Assembly: GCA_965219705.1 (NCBI GenBank)
Contig: OZ244789.1
Span: 2,046,001-2,110,000, forward strand
DNA from: JAJECS01 sp965219705
GTDB taxonomy: Bacteria > Chloroflexota > UBA11872
DNA: 64,000 bases
Reading direction: 5' to 3'
Every line of letters begins with the position of its first letter. Within the stretch, counting starts at the first letter, position 1. This document shows, piece by piece, positions 17,918 to 26,656 of this stretch. Position numbers and translations under genes: made by a program. Below the pieces are notes generated by a model. It had not been told where the DNA came from and did not search any database. It saw nothing but the letters and a program-made list of their open reading frames with translations.

Positions 17918-19225
17918 GTGGGGCGCTTCGCGAAGCACCCCTACCCTGGCTCAGCCAGGCGGCAGGACCGCCGGGCCGACGCCGCCTATACACTGCTGGA
18001 AGCCCGCGCGCCCCTATCGAGGCTGCTGTTGCCGGAGACCCTGGCGCCCGTCGTGGTGATCTGCGCCGATGGAACCGACCCGGCCTATGTGGACGCGGCC
18101 ATCGACCACGGGTGCATGCCCACGCTCGCACGCTTCCAGCGCGAGGGCGCCTACTGCCTGGTGCCGGCGGCGATTCCCTCGTTCACCAACCCCAATAACA
18201 TGACCATCGTCACCGGTCAGCCGCCCGCGGCGCACGGCATCTCGGGGAACTACTTCTACGACGCGCAGCGCCAAGTGGAAGTGATGATGGACCACCCGCG
18301 CTTCCTGCGCTGCGAGTCGCTCTTTACCCGCTACAGCGCCGAAGGCCATCGCGTGGCGGCCATCACGGCCAAGGACAAGCTGCGCACCATGCTGGCCACC
18401 GGCTGGCGTGGCATCTGCTTCTCCGGCGAGCTGGCGCACGCAACCACCGAGGCCGAGCATGGCATTGCGCGTGTCACCCGGCGCATGGGCCGCGACAGCC
18501 CCGGCATCTACTCCGGCCAAATGAGCGACTTCGTCATGGCCTGCGGCGTCTACCTCGTGCGCGAGCGCCTGGCGGACCTGCTCTATCTGTCGCTCACGGA
18601 CTTCGTGCAGCACACCTATGCGCCCGGCTCGCCCGAAGCCGACGCCTTCTACACGGCGCTCGACCACCGCCTCGCCGAGTTCGACGCACTCGGGGCCGTG
18701 ATCCTTCTAACCGCCGACCACGGCATGAATGACAAGTGCCATCCCGACGGCACGCCCAACATCATCTACCTGGAAACGCTGCTGGACGCGGCGGTGCCCG
18801 GACCATTCCGCGTGGTGCTTCCGGTGACCGATCCGCACGTGACGCATCATGCGGGCCTGGGATCGTTTGCCACGGTCTACCTCCCGCCCGATCAGGTGGA
18901 CATGGCGCTCCAGCGCCTGCGCGAAGACCCGCGGATCGATGACGCACTGCCACGGAACGAAGCCGCCGCCACCTACGAGTTGCCCGCCGACCGCATCGGC
19001 GACATCGTTTTTCTCAGCGATCGCGGCTCCGTCCTGGGCAGGTCGCCCCAGGCGCACGATCTATCGGTGTTGCGCGCCTCCCGCCTGCGATCGCACGGCG
19101 GCCTGCATGAGGTGACGGTGCCTTTCGCGTCGAACCGACCGCTCAGCTCCGAGGTGGCATCCCGGGCCGCCACGCTGCGCAACGCCGACGCCTTCCCGGT
19201 CGCGACGAACGGCCTACAGCCCTAA
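17918..19225 (+). CDS. phnA: Phosphonoacetate hydrolase
   Basis: 435-residue alkaline-phosphatase-superfamily enzyme that matches phosphonoacetate hydrolase, which splits phosphonoacetate to acetate and phosphate with two zinc ions. Ligands and nucleophile are in order: D51 in ICADGTDP, T90 in SFTNPNN, D228 and H232 in SLTDFVQH, D267-H268 in LTADHGMN and H393 in RSHGG. Family phrases NPNNMTIVTG and HGISGNYF are intact. The GTG at 17918 lies inside a dispersed repeat, and about 25 residues precede the normal family start, so the true start may be a rare codon near 17996. It is divergent from a PhyH oxygenase. Confidence 0.85.
   Translation: MGRFAKHPYPGSARRQDRRADAAYTLLEARAPLSRLLLPETLAPVVVICADGTDPAYVDAAIDHGCMPTLARFQREGAYCLVPAAIPSFTNPNNMTIVTGQPPAAHGISGNYFYDAQRQVEVMMDHPRFLRCESLFTRYSAEGHRVAAITAKDKLRTMLATGWRGICFSGELAHATTEAEHGIARVTRRMGRDSPGIYSGQMSDFVMACGVYLVRERLADLLYLSLTDFVQHTYAPGSPEADAFYTALDHRLAEFDALGAVILLTADHGMNDKCHPDGTPNIIYLETLLDAAVPGPFRVVLPVTDPHVTHHAGLGSFATVYLPPDQVDMALQRLREDPRIDDALPRNEAAATYELPADRIGDIVFLSDRGSVLGRSPQAHDLSVLRASRLRSHGGLHEVTVPFASNRPLSSEVASRAATLRNADAFPVATNGLQP
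17919..17945. repeat. Dispersed palindrome, family B variant
   Basis: GGGGCGCTTCGCGAAGCACC(CCTACC) shares the frame of family B with compensating changes in the stem. It overlaps the annotated 5' end of phnA, which therefore may not be coding there. Confidence 0.65.
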
Positions 19226-19286
19226 TCAAGCGTTCACCGAATGCGCCCCTGCGGCGGCCGTGGCACCCTCGCCTGGAGGAGGCACG

Positions 19287-21059
19287 ATGAGCGACGCAGC
19301 GTCGGCCCAATCGCCCAGCGCCGTTTGGCTCCTCCGCCGCCTGGCAGCCTACCTGCGGCCGCACTGGCGCTGGCAGGCCGCGGCGATTGCCGCGAGCGTG
19401 GTCTTGACGGCCGCCATCCTGGTCCTCCCCTGGATGACCAAAATACTCATCGACGATGTCGTGGGGGCCGGCAACCTGGACCTACTCGGTCTCGCGGCGG
19501 TGGGCGTCGTTGCGGCGGCCGTGGTCATGAATGCATTCCTCTTGGCGTCCAACTACCTGTTCACCACCGCTGCCGAGCGGGCGATCAACGACCTTCGCAC
19601 GCAGCTCATGAACCACACGCTGCGGCTTCCCCTGTCCTACTTCCGGCGTCAACGGACCGGCGAGGTTGTGGCCCATTTCACCACCGACTCGGTCGCGGTG
19701 ACCGGCGTCTACCGCGCGGCCTTTGGCGCGGCCGTGGCCGCCGTGATTGAGTTGACGGTGATGCTGCTGGTTATCGCGGTCATCGACTGGCGCTTCGTTC
19801 TCGTGTCCCTTGGCGTCATTCCGATGCAGATGGTTCTGCCGGCGCTGCTCGGACGCCCCCAACGCCGGGCCGGAGAGCGAGAGCAAACGGCCCTCGCCGC
19901 GCTTGCTGGGCTTGCCACGGAGCTGGTCGCCGGAGCGCGTGAAATCAAGGCCTTCAACCGTCAAGGCTGGGCCGCGCATCGCCTGGCGGGCGACCTGCGC
20001 CGGCTGTTCAGCGCTCGCCTGCGAGTGGCGGCGCTACGGCACGCACACCACTTCTTCACGATCGTCCACGAGCTGATTTGGGTGGCGATCTTCGCGGCTC
20101 TTGCCGGCGCCATCCTCGGCGGTGAGATCAAGTTTGGCGTGGTGTTCGCGCTGGCGCAGTACATGGCGTACTTCTTGGGGCCGGCATACGCGCTGATGAG
20201 CGCCTACGGCGAGACCCAACACGCGCTGGGCGCCGCGCGGCGACTGTTTGCATTCCTCGACACGCCCACCGAGCCGCTGAGGACTGACGCGGCGCGGCGC
20301 CTGCCCGTCATCCGTGGCGAAATCGCTTTCGAGAGCGTCAGCGCTGCCTACGAGAGCGGTGCGCCGGTGCTCCACGACGTGAGCTTCACGGCCCCCGTCG
20401 GCCGGACCACCGCCCTGGTCGGTCCCAGCGGCTCCGGCAAAACCACCATCGTGAACTTGCTGCTGCGCTTTCTGCAGCCGCGCAGTGGACGCATCGTCGT
20501 GGATGGACGCGACGTCGACGCGACCGTCGCCGGGGAGTTGCGCCGCCAGATGGGTGTCGTGTTCCAGGACCCGGTGCTGTTCGCGGGCACTGTGACCGAC
20601 AACATCAGGTTCGGCCGCGATGAAATCTCCGACGCGCGGGTCATTGAAGCGGCCACCATTGCCAACGCGCATGACTTCATCTCGGCCATGCCGCAGGGTT
20701 ACGCCACGCAGATCGGCGAACGCGGTCTGCGACTCTCCGGGGGCCAGGCGCAGCGCATCGCGACTGCCCGGGCTATCGCCGCCGATCCGCGCGTGCTCAT
20801 TCTCGACGAGGCCACCGCGGCGCTCGACGCCGAGTCCGAGCGCCTGGTGCACGCGGCCTTGGACCGGGCCGCCGAGGACCGCACCATGCTGGTGATCGCA
20901 CACCGGCTGGCGACGGTGCGCGGCGCGGACCGGATCGTCGTGCTCGACGCCGGCAGGGTCGTGGACACGGGCCGGCACGAAGCGCTCTACGAACGATGTG
21001 ACCTCTACCGTGAGCTCTGCGACTTGCAGATGACTCCCACCGACGAAACCGACCCATGA
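19287..21059 (+). CDS. ABC exporter half-transporter (MsbA/MDR type) 1 of 4
   Basis: 590-residue fused permease-ATPase: six membrane helices in residues about 20-315, then a complete nucleotide-binding domain with GPSGSGKTT, LSGGQAQR, LILDEATAALD and IAHRLATV. ATG 19287 follows GGAGGAGG. All catalytic motifs are intact, so it could work as a homodimer or pair with the next protein, whose start overlaps its stop (ATGA). Families of this type export lipids, peptides or drugs, and the substrate is not evident. First of four paralogues in one strand run; their C-termini share a YERCDLYRxLCDLQ-like tail. Confidence 0.92.
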   Translation: MSDAASAQSPSAVWLLRRLAAYLRPHWRWQAAAIAASVVLTAAILVLPWMTKILIDDVVGAGNLDLLGLAAVGVVAAAVVMNAFLLASNYLFTTAAERAINDLRTQLMNHTLRLPLSYFRRQRTGEVVAHFTTDSVAVTGVYRAAFGAAVAAVIELTVMLLVIAVIDWRFVLVSLGVIPMQMVLPALLGRPQRRAGEREQTALAALAGLATELVAGAREIKAFNRQGWAAHRLAGDLRRLFSARLRVAALRHAHHFFTIVHELIWVAIFAALAGAILGGEIKFGVVFALAQYMAYFLGPAYALMSAYGETQHALGAARRLFAFLDTPTEPLRTDAARRLPVIRGEIAFESVSAAYESGAPVLHDVSFTAPVGRTTALVGPSGSGKTTIVNLLLRFLQPRSGRIVVDGRDVDATVAGELRRQMGVVFQDPVLFAGTVTDNIRFGRDEISDARVIEAATIANAHDFISAMPQGYATQIGERGLRLSGGQAQRIATARAIAADPRVLILDEATAALDAESERLVHAALDRAAEDRTMLVIAHRLATVRGADRIVVLDAGRVVDTGRHEALYERCDLYRELCDLQMTPTDETDP

Positions 21060-22846
21060 GCGCCCAGGCGACGGCAGCCGTCGTCGGCACGACCACCGGC
21101 GCCGCAAGCGCCTGGTCGATGTTCCGGCGCCTGCTGGGCTATGCCGGGCCGTACCGGTTGACCGGAGGGCTCGCCACGGCCGCGGCAGCGGGCGTCTCGG
21201 TGCTCCTGCTCGCCCGTCCCTGGCTCATGAAGCTGCTGGTCGACGATGTCTTCGGCGAGGGAAACGCGGCGCTGCTCGCGCCGGTGCTCATCGGCATGGT
21301 GGCGCTGGAGGTGGTGCTGGCCGGGCTCGGCTACGGCGTCCAGTACGGCTACGCCCGCGTCGGCGAACGCGCCATGAACGACTTGCGGGCGAGAATCCTG
21401 CTTCACACCCACCGCCTGCCGCTGACCAGCCTTCGCCGGCATCGGACCGGCGACGTGGTGGCGCACTTCACCTCCGACTCCACCGCGATCGGCGGGGTCT
21501 ATCGGCATGTGTTCGCGGAGGGCGTGCTTCCGGGCCTTCGCGTGATAGCGGTGGTGGCGATCATCTTCGCGGTGGACTGGCGCTTCGGCCTGCTCGCCGT
21601 CGCCTTGATCCCGTTCTATGCCTTTCTGCCGGTGCTGCTGCGGGGCCGAGTGCAGGGCGCCAGCCGAGGCGTGCAGGACGCCATGGCCAGTCTGTCGGCC
21701 CTGCTCACCGAGTTCGTGGGGGGCGCCCGAGACCTTAAGGCCTTCAATCGCGAGGACTGGGCCGGCGGGCAGTTGAACGCCGAGGCACGCCGGCTGTGGC
21801 GGGGACGCCTGCGCCTGGTGGTAGTGCGAGGCGTCGCCATGATCCAGTCGGTCGTCTACTGGGGCGCATGGGCGGCGATCTGGTTCGTGCTGGCCCCGCC
21901 GGCGGTCGCCGGCGAGATAACCGTGGGACTGCTGTTGGCGCTGGGCTACTACTTCATGATGCTCGAAGCGCCGTCGCGTGCCATCGTGAACTCATACGTC
22001 GAGGTCCAAACCGCGCTGGGGGCGGCGCGCCGGGTGTTCACCTTCCTGGACACTCCCGAGGAGCCGGTCCGCGCCGCGGATGCCTCGGCGCCGATCAGCG
22101 GCGGCGAGGTGCGCTTCGAGCGTGTCACCTTCGGCTACACCGAAGCCCAGCCGGTCTTGCGCGAGGTCAGCTTCCACGCCATGCGCGGCACGACCCTTGC
22201 GGTCGTGGGACCGAGCGGTGCTGGCAAGACGACGCTGATCAACCTGCTGCTCCGCTTTCTCGATCCGGCGTCCGGTCGCATCACCGTCGACGGTTACGAG
22301 ATCGGCGACATCGATCCCGCGGCGCTGCGGGACTCGTGCGGCGTGGTGTTCCAGGACCCCATGCTCTTCGAAGGCACGATCGCCGAGAACATCCACTTCG
22401 GCCGTGAAGAGCTAACCGAGGCGCAGGTCGAGCGCGCGGCTGTGATCGCCAACGCGCACGATTTCATCACGGCCACCGAGCATGGCTATGCGACCCGGAT
22501 CGGCGAGCGCGGCTTGAGGCTCTCCGGCGGCCAGGCGCAACGCGTTGCGATTGCCCGGGCCATCGCCGACGACCCGCGCATCCTCATTCTCGACGAGGCC
22601 ACCTCGGCGCTGGACGCCGATTCCGAGCGGCTGGCGCAGGAGGCGCTGGCTCGCGCCTCGCACGGTCGTACGACCATCGTCATCGCCCACCGGCTCGCCA
22701 CCGTGCGCCGCGCGGATTCAATCGTGGTTCTTGACGATGGCCGCGTTCTCGATAGCGGCCGGCACGAGCAGCTCTACGAGCGCTGCGAGCTCTACCGGCG
22801 CCTCTGCGACTTGCAATTCCTAACGCCGGACCCGGCCGCGGCATAG
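21056..22846 (+). CDS. ABC exporter half-transporter (MsbA/MDR type) 2 of 4
   Basis: 596-residue permease-ATPase fusion with GPSGAGKTT, LSGGQAQR, LILDEATSALD and IAHRLATV, all intact. It overlaps gene 1 by four bases, which argues for coupled expression and possible heterodimer formation. The transmembrane half differs strongly from gene 1 while the ATPase half and the C-terminal tail ERCELYRRLCDLQF are close to those of gene 4. After it comes an 80-base gap. Confidence 0.92.
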   Translation: MSAQATAAVVGTTTGAASAWSMFRRLLGYAGPYRLTGGLATAAAAGVSVLLLARPWLMKLLVDDVFGEGNAALLAPVLIGMVALEVVLAGLGYGVQYGYARVGERAMNDLRARILLHTHRLPLTSLRRHRTGDVVAHFTSDSTAIGGVYRHVFAEGVLPGLRVIAVVAIIFAVDWRFGLLAVALIPFYAFLPVLLRGRVQGASRGVQDAMASLSALLTEFVGGARDLKAFNREDWAGGQLNAEARRLWRGRLRLVVVRGVAMIQSVVYWGAWAAIWFVLAPPAVAGEITVGLLLALGYYFMMLEAPSRAIVNSYVEVQTALGAARRVFTFLDTPEEPVRAADASAPISGGEVRFERVTFGYTEAQPVLREVSFHAMRGTTLAVVGPSGAGKTTLINLLLRFLDPASGRITVDGYEIGDIDPAALRDSCGVVFQDPMLFEGTIAENIHFGREELTEAQVERAAVIANAHDFITATEHGYATRIGERGLRLSGGQAQRVAIARAIADDPRILILDEATSALDADSERLAQEALARASHGRTTIVIAHRLATVRRADSIVVLDDGRVLDSGRHEQLYERCELYRRLCDLQFLTPDPAAA

Positions 22847-22959
22847 CCCGTGCCATCTGCTAACCTCTCGCTTCGCCGCCTCGGGCGCGCGACCTAGGCG
22901 GTCCTGACAGCCCTGAGCCGCGGTCTGGTTTGACCGCCGGCGCCGCCCGAAGAACGCAC

Positions 22960-24720
22960 ATGGAAGCCTCACCACCCAGCACCGCTACGACCGTCCGCCG
23001 CTTGGCTGCCTACTTGCGGCCGCATTGGAGGGCCCAGGCGGGTGCCATCGCCGCCTCATTGCTCGCCGTGGCCGCCGGGATCCCGGTACCGTTGCTCACC
23101 AAGGCGCTCGTCGACGATGTCGCCACCGAGGGCAAGCTGGAGTTGCTGCCGCTGGTGCTGGCGGCCCTGGGCGTGTTGGCGCTATCGACGGCGGCCCTCG
23201 CAGTTCTGAGCGGCTATCTCTTCACGCGTGCTGGCGCACGCGCCGTCAATGTGCTGCGGGCGGATCTCATGCGGCACGTGTTCCGTTTGCCGCTGAGCTA
23301 CTTTCGGCGGCACCGTCGGGGCGAGATCGTGACGCACTTCACCTCCGACGCTGAAGCAGTCGCGACCGCGTATCAGGAGTCGTACGGACGGGGCATCGCA
23401 TCGGCCGTGCAGCTCGCGGTGGTGGTCGCCGTCATCGCCATCTTCGACTGGCGGTTCGGGGTCGCCGCTGCGGCGATCGTACCGGTCTACATGCTCGTGC
23501 CCTGGCTGAACCGGCGGCACCAGGCCCGGGCGAGCCGGCGCATGCAGGACGCGACCGGCCACCTCGGCGGCTTGGCGACCGAGATCGTCGCTGGCACGCG
23601 GGACCTCCGAGCAGTTAACGCGGAGGCCTGGTCCCTCAAACGCTTACACCGGAGTCTGCGGGCGATGTTACGCGCGGGCGTCTATCAGGGGACCGTCCGC
23701 GGATGGACTTACTCACTCAATGCCGTCTTCTGGTTGATACACGCAGCGATCTTCGCCGTGCTGGCCGAGGGCATCTTCCAGGGCACGGTCACGATCGGGT
23801 TCGCACTCGCCATGGTCGGCTACTTTGCTTGGCTGGATAACTCGGTGTTCCCACTCACGACGGCCTATGTAGAACTGCAGAATGCCGTCGGCGCGGCTGG
23901 ACGGCTGTTCGGTTTCATTGACACGTCGGGTGAGCCGGCCACCGACGACTCCTCGTCGGTGCTGTCCGTGCCGCGCGGCGAGATTGCATTCCGTGACGTC
24001 AGCGTGGCCTTCGAATCTGGCCCAAGGGTGCTTCAGGGCGTGTCCTTCAAGGCGCACGCCGGTGAAGTGACAGCTCTCGTCGGGCCGACGGGCGCCGGGA
24101 AGTCCACGACCATGAACGCCCTCCTGGGCTTCGTGCGCCCTCACGAAGGCTCCATCACCATTGATGGGCGCGACATCGCGGAGGTCGGTCCATCGCAGGT
24201 TCGGCGCCACGTCGGCGTCGTGTTTCAGGACCCGGCACTCTTCACCGGGTCCATCGGCGAGAACATCAGCTTCGGCCGAGACGACATCGACGTGGCGCGT
24301 GTCAGGGAAGCGGCACGCATCGCCCGCGCCGCGGAATTCATTGAGGAGTTGCCGAGTCGTTACGAGACTACCCTCGGCGAACGCGGCCTCGGCTTGTCGG
24401 GCGGCCAGGCGCAACGGATTGCCATCGCGCGCGCCATCGCGCCCAACCCTCAGATTCTGGTGCTCGACGAGGCGACCGCTTCGCTGGACGCCGAGGCTGA
24501 ACGCGACGTGATCGCCGCGATGTCAGCCGGCATGGGCGGGCGTACCACGATCGTGATTGCCCACCGACTCGCTACCGTCCGGCAGGCCGACGCCATCGTC
24601 GTGCTCGACGCCGGTCGAGTTCTTGACCGCGGTCGACATGACGAGCTGTATCGGCGGTGTGATTTGTACCGCGATCTGTGTGATCTGCAGATGGAGCAGC
24701 CGGCGGGTGCGTCGCCATGA
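22960..24720 (+). CDS. ABC exporter half-transporter (MsbA/MDR type) 3 of 4
   Basis: 586-residue permease-ATPase fusion. The N-terminus RRLAAYLRPHWRAQAGAIAAS closely parallels gene 1 (RRLAAYLRPHWRWQAAAIAAS), so genes 1 and 3 are the nearest pair by their starts. Catalytic motifs are GPTGAGKST, LSGGQAQR, LVLDEATASLD and IAHRLATV. ATG 22960 is chosen over the upstream TTG because similarity begins soon after; the ribosome site is weak (GAAGAA). It ends 28 bases before gene 4. Confidence 0.9.
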   Translation: MEASPPSTATTVRRLAAYLRPHWRAQAGAIAASLLAVAAGIPVPLLTKALVDDVATEGKLELLPLVLAALGVLALSTAALAVLSGYLFTRAGARAVNVLRADLMRHVFRLPLSYFRRHRRGEIVTHFTSDAEAVATAYQESYGRGIASAVQLAVVVAVIAIFDWRFGVAAAAIVPVYMLVPWLNRRHQARASRRMQDATGHLGGLATEIVAGTRDLRAVNAEAWSLKRLHRSLRAMLRAGVYQGTVRGWTYSLNAVFWLIHAAIFAVLAEGIFQGTVTIGFALAMVGYFAWLDNSVFPLTTAYVELQNAVGAAGRLFGFIDTSGEPATDDSSSVLSVPRGEIAFRDVSVAFESGPRVLQGVSFKAHAGEVTALVGPTGAGKSTTMNALLGFVRPHEGSITIDGRDIAEVGPSQVRRHVGVVFQDPALFTGSIGENISFGRDDIDVARVREAARIARAAEFIEELPSRYETTLGERGLGLSGGQAQRIAIARAIAPNPQILVLDEATASLDAEAERDVIAAMSAGMGGRTTIVIAHRLATVRQADAIVVLDAGRVLDRGRHDELYRRCDLYRDLCDLQMEQPAGASP

Positions 24721-24748
24721 TCCCGCGGTTGCCATTGGACGACCCGCG

Positions 24749-26545
24749 ATGAGTGGCGCGGCAGTGACCGACCCGGTGGTCGATCGCGCGATGGGCGAGC
24801 CCTCGGATTGGCATGTGGCCAAACGCTTGTGGGCCTACATGCGGCCGAGCACGTGGGAGTACTCGGTGGCCATTGGGGCGACGCTCGGCAACTCGGTGAT
24901 CTGGATTGTTCGCCCATGGCTGTTGCACCTCATCATCGACGACGTGTTTGGCCAAGGGAACCGTGGACTGCTGCTGCCGATACTGGTCGCGATCGGCGCC
25001 GTCGGCGTCGTGACGGCCATTGATGCGACGGTCGGCCATTGGTTTCACGAGCGCGCGGCGCAGGGCGCGATGCTCAGGCTTCGCTCCGACGTGCTGCGGC
25101 ATGCACAGCGGATGCCGCTCAGCGATGTCCGTGCCCGCCGGACCGGCGACATCGCGGCACACCTGACCTCCGACACCACGGTGATCGCGCGTGTCTATTT
25201 GGATTTCGTCTCCCTGGTGTTCGCCCAAGCGTTCCGCCTGCCAGCGTATCTGGCGATTCTCTTCGCCATCGACTGGCGCCTGGGCGTCATCGCGCTCAGT
25301 GCGCTGCCGTTCCATGCGCTGCTGGCGACGCGGCTTCGAGGCACGACACGGTCAGCCAGCGGGCGCGTGCAAGACGCCGTCGGCCGGCTGTCCGCCGTCC
25401 TTACCGACATGGTTGGGGGCGTCCGCGACATCAAAGCCGCGAACCGCCAAACCTGGGCGGGTGAGCGCGTCGGTGCTCAGGCGGACGGACTGTGGCGGGC
25501 ACAAGTTCGCCTGTCCCTGTTCCAAAGCCTTGGATGGATGCCATACATGGTGTTCTGGCTGATTTACATCGCAATCTGGGCCGTGCTCGCCGGCGCGGTG
25601 GTTGATGGGGCGGTGCAACTTGGAATGCTCGTGGCGGCCGGCCAGTACATGCTCCAGCTCGGCGCACCCGTGGGCAACGCCGTGTCCGACTTCTCCCGCA
25701 TGCAAGTCGCCGCAGGAGCCGCCCGACGCGTCTTCGCGTTTCTCGACTCCGGTCCCGCGCCGGCTCCCGCCAAGTCCACAACCGCGCCTATTGGTCAGCA
25801 CGGCGAGATTCGCTTCGACGGCGTGTCGTTCGCTTACGCGGACGGCGAACCGGTGCTGCGCGACGTGAGCCTTCGCGCCAACCCTGGGGAGACCATTGCG
25901 CTGGTTGGTCCCAGCGGCGCGGGCAAAACGACGCTGACCAGCCTGTTGCTGCGGTTCTACGATCCGACGCGTGGGACCATCCGCATCGACGGAATCGACA
26001 TCGCTGGCGTCGATGCTTCCGCGGTCCGGGCGCAGCTCGGCGTGGTCTTCCAGGACCCGTTGCTGTTTGACGGTTCGATCGAAGAGAACATTCGGCTCGG
26101 ACGTGACGAGGTCAGCAGCGAACGGGTGGTCGAGGCCGCAACGATCGCCAATGCGCACGACTTCATCACCGAGACCGAGGACGGCTACGACACGCATATC
26201 GGTGAGCGTGGCTTGCGCCTGTCGGGCGGGCAGATCCAACGGGTGGCCATTGCGCGGGCGATCCTCGGCGACCCGCGCATGCTGATCCTCGACGAGGCCA
26301 CGTCGTCGCTCGATGCCGAGTCCGAGCGGCTGGTGCAACAAGCGCTGGCCCGCGCCTCGCGCGGTCGGACGAGCATCGTCATCGCGCACCGGCTGGCCAC
26401 GGTGCGCCGCGCGGATTCGATCGTGGTGCTGGACGACGGACGCGTGCTCGATTCCGGCCGGCATGAGGAGCTCTACGAGCGCTGCGACCTCTACCGGCGG
26501 CTCTGCGACTTGCAGTTCCTAAAGCCCGACGCGGCCTTGGCGTAG
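24749..26545 (+). CDS. ABC exporter half-transporter (MsbA/MDR type) 4 of 4
   Basis: 598-residue permease-ATPase fusion with GPSGAGKTT, LSGGQIQR, LILDEATSSLD and IAHRLATV. Its C-terminal region (EERCDLYRRLCDLQFLKPD-like tail) is nearly that of gene 2, so the cluster seems to be an A-B-A'-B' arrangement made by duplicating a pair. The frame is open upstream into gene 3, but ATG 24749 gives the family length. It closes the run; a new promoter for a glycosidase-like gene starts within 30 bases of its stop. Confidence 0.9.
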   Translation: MSGAAVTDPVVDRAMGEPSDWHVAKRLWAYMRPSTWEYSVAIGATLGNSVIWIVRPWLLHLIIDDVFGQGNRGLLLPILVAIGAVGVVTAIDATVGHWFHERAAQGAMLRLRSDVLRHAQRMPLSDVRARRTGDIAAHLTSDTTVIARVYLDFVSLVFAQAFRLPAYLAILFAIDWRLGVIALSALPFHALLATRLRGTTRSASGRVQDAVGRLSAVLTDMVGGVRDIKAANRQTWAGERVGAQADGLWRAQVRLSLFQSLGWMPYMVFWLIYIAIWAVLAGAVVDGAVQLGMLVAAGQYMLQLGAPVGNAVSDFSRMQVAAGAARRVFAFLDSGPAPAPAKSTTAPIGQHGEIRFDGVSFAYADGEPVLRDVSLRANPGETIALVGPSGAGKTTLTSLLLRFYDPTRGTIRIDGIDIAGVDASAVRAQLGVVFQDPLLFDGSIEENIRLGRDEVSSERVVEAATIANAHDFITETEDGYDTHIGERGLRLSGGQIQRVAIARAILGDPRMLILDEATSSLDAESERLVQQALARASRGRTSIVIAHRLATVRRADSIVVLDDGRVLDSGRHEELYERCDLYRRLCDLQFLKPDAALA

Positions 26546-26569
26546 CCGAAGGGCTGCGACTGGCCGTAC

Positions 26570-26598
26570 TTGCGCCCCGATGCGGGCGTGCGTAGGTT
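26570..26598 (+). promoter_or_regulatory. Promoter with TAGGTT -10, shared with 28905
   Basis: TTGCGC at 26570-26575, a 17-base spacer and TAGGTT at 26593-26598. The block of about 50 bases from here on is largely identical, without gaps, to that upstream of the RraA-family gene (28903-28952), and both are followed by GAGCGAAGGCA. The two genes are probably controlled together. Confidence 0.65.
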
Positions 26599-26656
26599 GA
26601 GCGACCCACCGCGCCCCGACCAGAGCGAAGGCACGGAGCACGAGGACGAGTCGTTG

